Below the pieces are notes generated by a model. The model was given only the letters and a program-made list of their open reading frames with translations, did not search any database and was not told the origin of the DNA. From Phylloscopus collybita (Eukaryota > Chordata > Aves > Passeriformes > Phylloscopidae), in NCBI GenBank assembly GCA_027886175.1, contig JAJNNQ010000075.1, positions 61,148,001 through 61,212,000 of the forward strand: a stretch of 64,000 nucleotides of DNA, written 5' to 3'. The position numbers and the translations under genes are program-made. Each line of letters begins with the position of its first letter. Within the stretch, counting starts at the first letter, position 1. This document shows, piece by piece, positions 62,101 to 64,000 of the stretch.

Positions 62101-64000
62101 AAAACAAGTGAACTAAAGTTTCACGTTGCCTCTTTCGAGCCCCAGGTGCACTCGCTTGGAGCTGGACAGGGTGGGTTTGCCTTAGGGTCAGCCGGTACTT
62201 GACTTGGAAATAATTTTGAGCGTTTTATAACTTCTGCGCTATGGATTCCTGTTGTGTTTCAGTTTGACATACCAAAGGGCGAAAAAGCAGCGAGGGAAAG
62301 CCTCTAGTGCTTTTTCTGACTTCGTGTTACTTTGTTTAGTAAACAAGAATTTTGAACGTCTTTGGGTGAAGCTGTAATTTTACATCTTTTATAAAGAATA
62401 ATTTAAATAGCATAAACCCAAGTTATACCATGTAAAAAACTTTTTTTTTTTTCCTGAAGGCAGACACAAAAAATGTTTGTGCGTCATTTAGTGAGTTTCT
62501 AGGAGATGGACTATTTAACCAGAAAAAGAAAAAGAAAAAGAAAAAGAAAAAGAAAAAGAAAAAGAAAAAGAAAAAGAAAAAGAAAAAAACGAGAATATGC
62601 TTGACATTTAGTAGTTGGAGGTTTCAAAAAGACAACCAGGACTGGATTTAAATAAAACTGAATGATCTGGTTGGGTTCAGAAGTAGTCTGTTGAGAAGAA
62701 TGTTGATGCACACATGTTTGTACTAGATAAAATAAAACAGTTCTCCTTTATGAACATGTAGAGAGTGTTATGATTCAGGGATAAGACTAAAAAAATCATT
62801 TAAGTGAGAGACTTAATGACTAACAAGATCAAATTCACTGGCAAGACACACGGTTAATTTGCAACTAAGATCAAGAACTTATTTCTGTGAAAAACAAAGT
62901 ACCTTATACTGTAGATATTAAGATCCAGAAAGAGTTTCCAGTTAAAGTTTTGATGGTGACTTGAACACTGTTTCTCCTGCCGGCATCCTCTGCCAGAGCA
63001 CAGTCCTCACTTTTTGCTGCCGCATCCACGGCGTCTCTGTGTCCATGTATGTTTGTGACAAATGATTTTTTTGCCGTAGTTGACCATAAAAGTGTGTTTG
63101 GGTGCTCTTCAGTGTCGAGGAGAAGATTAGGATTTTAGGGGCTGCGTTGGGCTAGTGTGTAAACACCTCCAGCCCCCAGCTCTGGAAGCACAAGCCTACA
63201 CAGTCTGCAGGGTGAAGGTGTACAGAGGGGGACTGTTTCGGGAAGAGTGGCGGGGAATGAACACTCGTATGTGGCAAATTCGGGTTGTTGTGGTTTCAGG
63301 CTTTTAGTTTCAACTGAGCCATGGGAGGAGGAGGTATATTATTACCTCAGCCCCCCATCGATTCAGATTTCTGCTCAGGAATTGTAAGGAGGAAATGCAT
63401 TTCTAGGCCCTGTTTGCAATGCGAGTGCTTACAGAAGCCAGCCGGCCGGTCTAATATTGATTCATCGGTTTCAGCGTATAAACAGATTTAAACTCCAGCA
63501 AGGAGGATTTAGGAGTCAGAAATTATTTTTCCGTTAGATTTTCCTTTTTGTAGGTATATCAAAAAATGTAGTAAAGATGCTTTCAGTATCAGGAAGTGCT
63601 CATGTGCAGTTAAATGATACTAGAGAACTCAATACAGCTTTTGCTGTCGTATGTTTAAGGGGTTTGAGCCAATCTCAGACCCCACTGAACATGGGGGCTC
63701 TGCTATTGAATTATCAAAGTCCGGTGCCAAATCCTTCCTTAATATTCCTGGTAATTACTGCTGACTCATGCTGACATGTGAGTTCAATTAGCCCCAACTG
63801 GAATGTAAAGGATGTGGGAGTGTCTCTTTGTGCACAGACACAGCTAGGACAAAGCAGATTTTGGAGGAAAATTCAAGGAATTGCCAAGTTTGGGTAGGAA
63901 GTGTCAGCCAGGGCTTTTTTTTTTTACAGTAATGTTCGAATAACCATTACAGTTGAAGCCCAGGAAGGGGATGTTGGATAACATGGACTTGTCTTCACTA
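62101..64000. other. Probable intron/flank downstream of the CpG island
   Basis: AT-rich DNA without supported coding exons. It contains the hexanucleotide repeat at 62522-62587 and a T run at about 62442-62451. If the donor at 61721 is used, this is intron 1 of the unidentified plus-strand gene. Confidence 0.4.
62522..62587. repeat. (GAAAAA)n hexanucleotide microsatellite
   Basis: About 11 uninterrupted units with pure purine on the plus strand. Confidence 0.97.

Noticed and set aside
60886..62107. Long minus-strand frames (282 and 354 codons) and a 257-codon plus-strand frame
   Set aside because: All overlap each other in the CpG island with arginine/proline-rich translations and no recognisable domain. 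They are composition artefacts.

Overview
The window is vertebrate nuclear DNA from a bird, most likely a passerine. It shows intron-split genes with GT-AG junctions, CpG-island promoters, CR1 LINE 3' ends, avian-type solo LTRs, and a SINE that joins a tRNA-Ile-like head to a CR1-like tail (the TguSINE1 type known from songbirds). No bacterial, viral-genome or CRISPR feature was seen. MSANTD3 and its usual neighbours lie on human 9q and, as I recall, on the avian Z, so Z linkage is likely but inferred.

Region 1-12,740 holds a multi-exon gene on the minus strand that I could not match to a named gene. Twelve coding exons join in one reading frame with compatible intron phases. They encode at least 310 residues, starting at an ATG at 12,706 and running off the left edge. 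The product has one U1/matrin-type zinc finger followed by a glutamate-rich acidic region. One 51-nt exon is tandemly duplicated. The introns hold a CR1 copy, SINE pieces and a 41-nt poly-A tract.

Region 12,990-14,410 is a CpG island that probably acts as a bidirectional promoter: leftwards for the zinc-finger gene and rightwards for MSANTD3. It contains a 19-bp minisatellite. MSANTD3 occupies the plus strand, with coding exons at 19,978-20,423 and 21,740-22,149. These encode a complete 274-residue protein with a Myb/SANT-like domain and a C-terminal coiled coil.

Region 22,150-60,900 has no coding gene that I can support. It carries a series of LTRs (36.8, 39.2, 40.4, 48.2, 49.1, 50.0 and 54.3 kb), several with target-site duplications, plus CR1 copies, simple repeats, an isolated GC-rich patch at 34.6-35.0 kb beside a poly-A tract, and a pre-miRNA-sized hairpin at 59.5 kb. 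Region 60,900-62,100 is a second large CpG island. A good splice donor at 61,721 suggests the noncoding first exon of a plus-strand gene that continues past the right edge. TMEFF1, the expected neighbour, was not recognised.

All exon calls come from reading splice signals, phase and open frames by eye. No alignment, transcript or database search was possible.
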